Source of the DNA: Betaproteobacteria bacterium RIFCSPLOWO2_02_FULL_68_150
Lineage (GTDB): Bacteria; Pseudomonadota; Gammaproteobacteria; Burkholderiales; SG8-39
Assembly (NCBI GenBank): GCA_001771975.1
Contig: MERE01000170.1
Coordinates: 1-9,229, forward strand
Direction of reading: 5' to 3'
Length of the DNA stretch: 9,229 nt
The number at the start of each line of letters is the position of its first letter. Positions within the stretch are counted from its first letter, which is position 1. The notes beneath the pieces were generated by a model. That model worked only from the letters and a program-made list of their open reading frames with translations, ran no database searches and was not told the origin of the DNA. Positions 9,174-9,229 of the stretch are shown one piece after another. Position numbers and translations under genes: made by a program.

Positions 9174-9229
9174 GGGTGCTTAGCTCAGCGGTAGAGCGCT
9201 GCCCTTACAAGGCAGATGTCGGGAGTTCG
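9174..9229 (+). tRNA. tRNA-Val, anticodon UAC (3' part outside window)
   Basis: The 5' 56 nt of a valine tRNA are present. The acceptor strand GGGTGCT (9174-9180) is followed by a D arm GCTC/GAGC. The anticodon stem CTGCC/GGCAG encloses the loop CTTACAA with anticodon TAC at 9206-9208, reading GUA and other GUN codons. The variable region ATGTC and the T stem GGGAG with TTCG of the T loop then reach the window edge, so the 3' acceptor strand and CCA are not visible. It is preceded by a G-rich leader with a small hairpin (CGGG-TGT-CCCG at 9162-9172). Confidence 0.93.

Overview
The window is GC-rich chromosomal DNA that most resembles a betaproteobacterium. The evidence is the gene order tRNA-Leu, tig, clpP, clpX, lon, hupB, tRNA-Val, the Lon and HU protein sequences, and a linked three-gene squalene cassette of the hopanoid pathway. 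I cannot name a genus from the sequence alone. There are no insertion sequences, phage genes or CRISPR arrays, and most of the window is ordinary core genome.

Left third (1-2850, minus strand): hpnC, hpnD and hpnE, transcribed leftwards as one compact operon. hpnC and hpnD overlap by 4 nt, and a 28-nt gap with a good ribosome binding site precedes hpnE. Together they convert two farnesyl diphosphates through presqualene diphosphate (HpnD) and hydroxysqualene (HpnC) to squalene (HpnE), normally the substrate for a squalene-hopene cyclase. hpnE runs off the left edge, and no cyclase is in the window.

Divergent junction (2851-2945): about 95 nt separates hpnC from tRNA-Leu. It holds a perfect TATAAT on the plus strand that shares its TATA core with a TATACT on the minus strand. 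This looks like a symmetric -10 region firing both ways.

Right two thirds (2946-9229, plus strand): tRNA-Leu(UAG), then the protein-quality-control cluster. Trigger factor chaperones nascent chains at the ribosome. ClpP with ClpX forms an unfoldase-protease. Lon is a second ATP-dependent protease. HU (hupB) follows as a nucleoid protein, and tRNA-Val(UAC) is cut by the right edge. tig/clpP overlap by 4 nt and clpP/clpX are 2 nt apart, so translational coupling is likely.

The main anomaly is in clpX. Comparison with the family shows an internal loss of exactly 40 nt at about 5371-5374. It removes the Walker A ATP-binding loop and shifts the frame. Adding 40 nt back restores a 423-residue protein, almost the length of E. 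coli ClpX (424). The rest of the gene looks perfectly conserved, so the lesion is either very recent or an assembly or strain artefact. If real, this strain lacks ClpX from this locus while ClpP and Lon stay intact. I found no convincing novel system; the clpX lesion and the shared divergent promoter are the points most worth checking.
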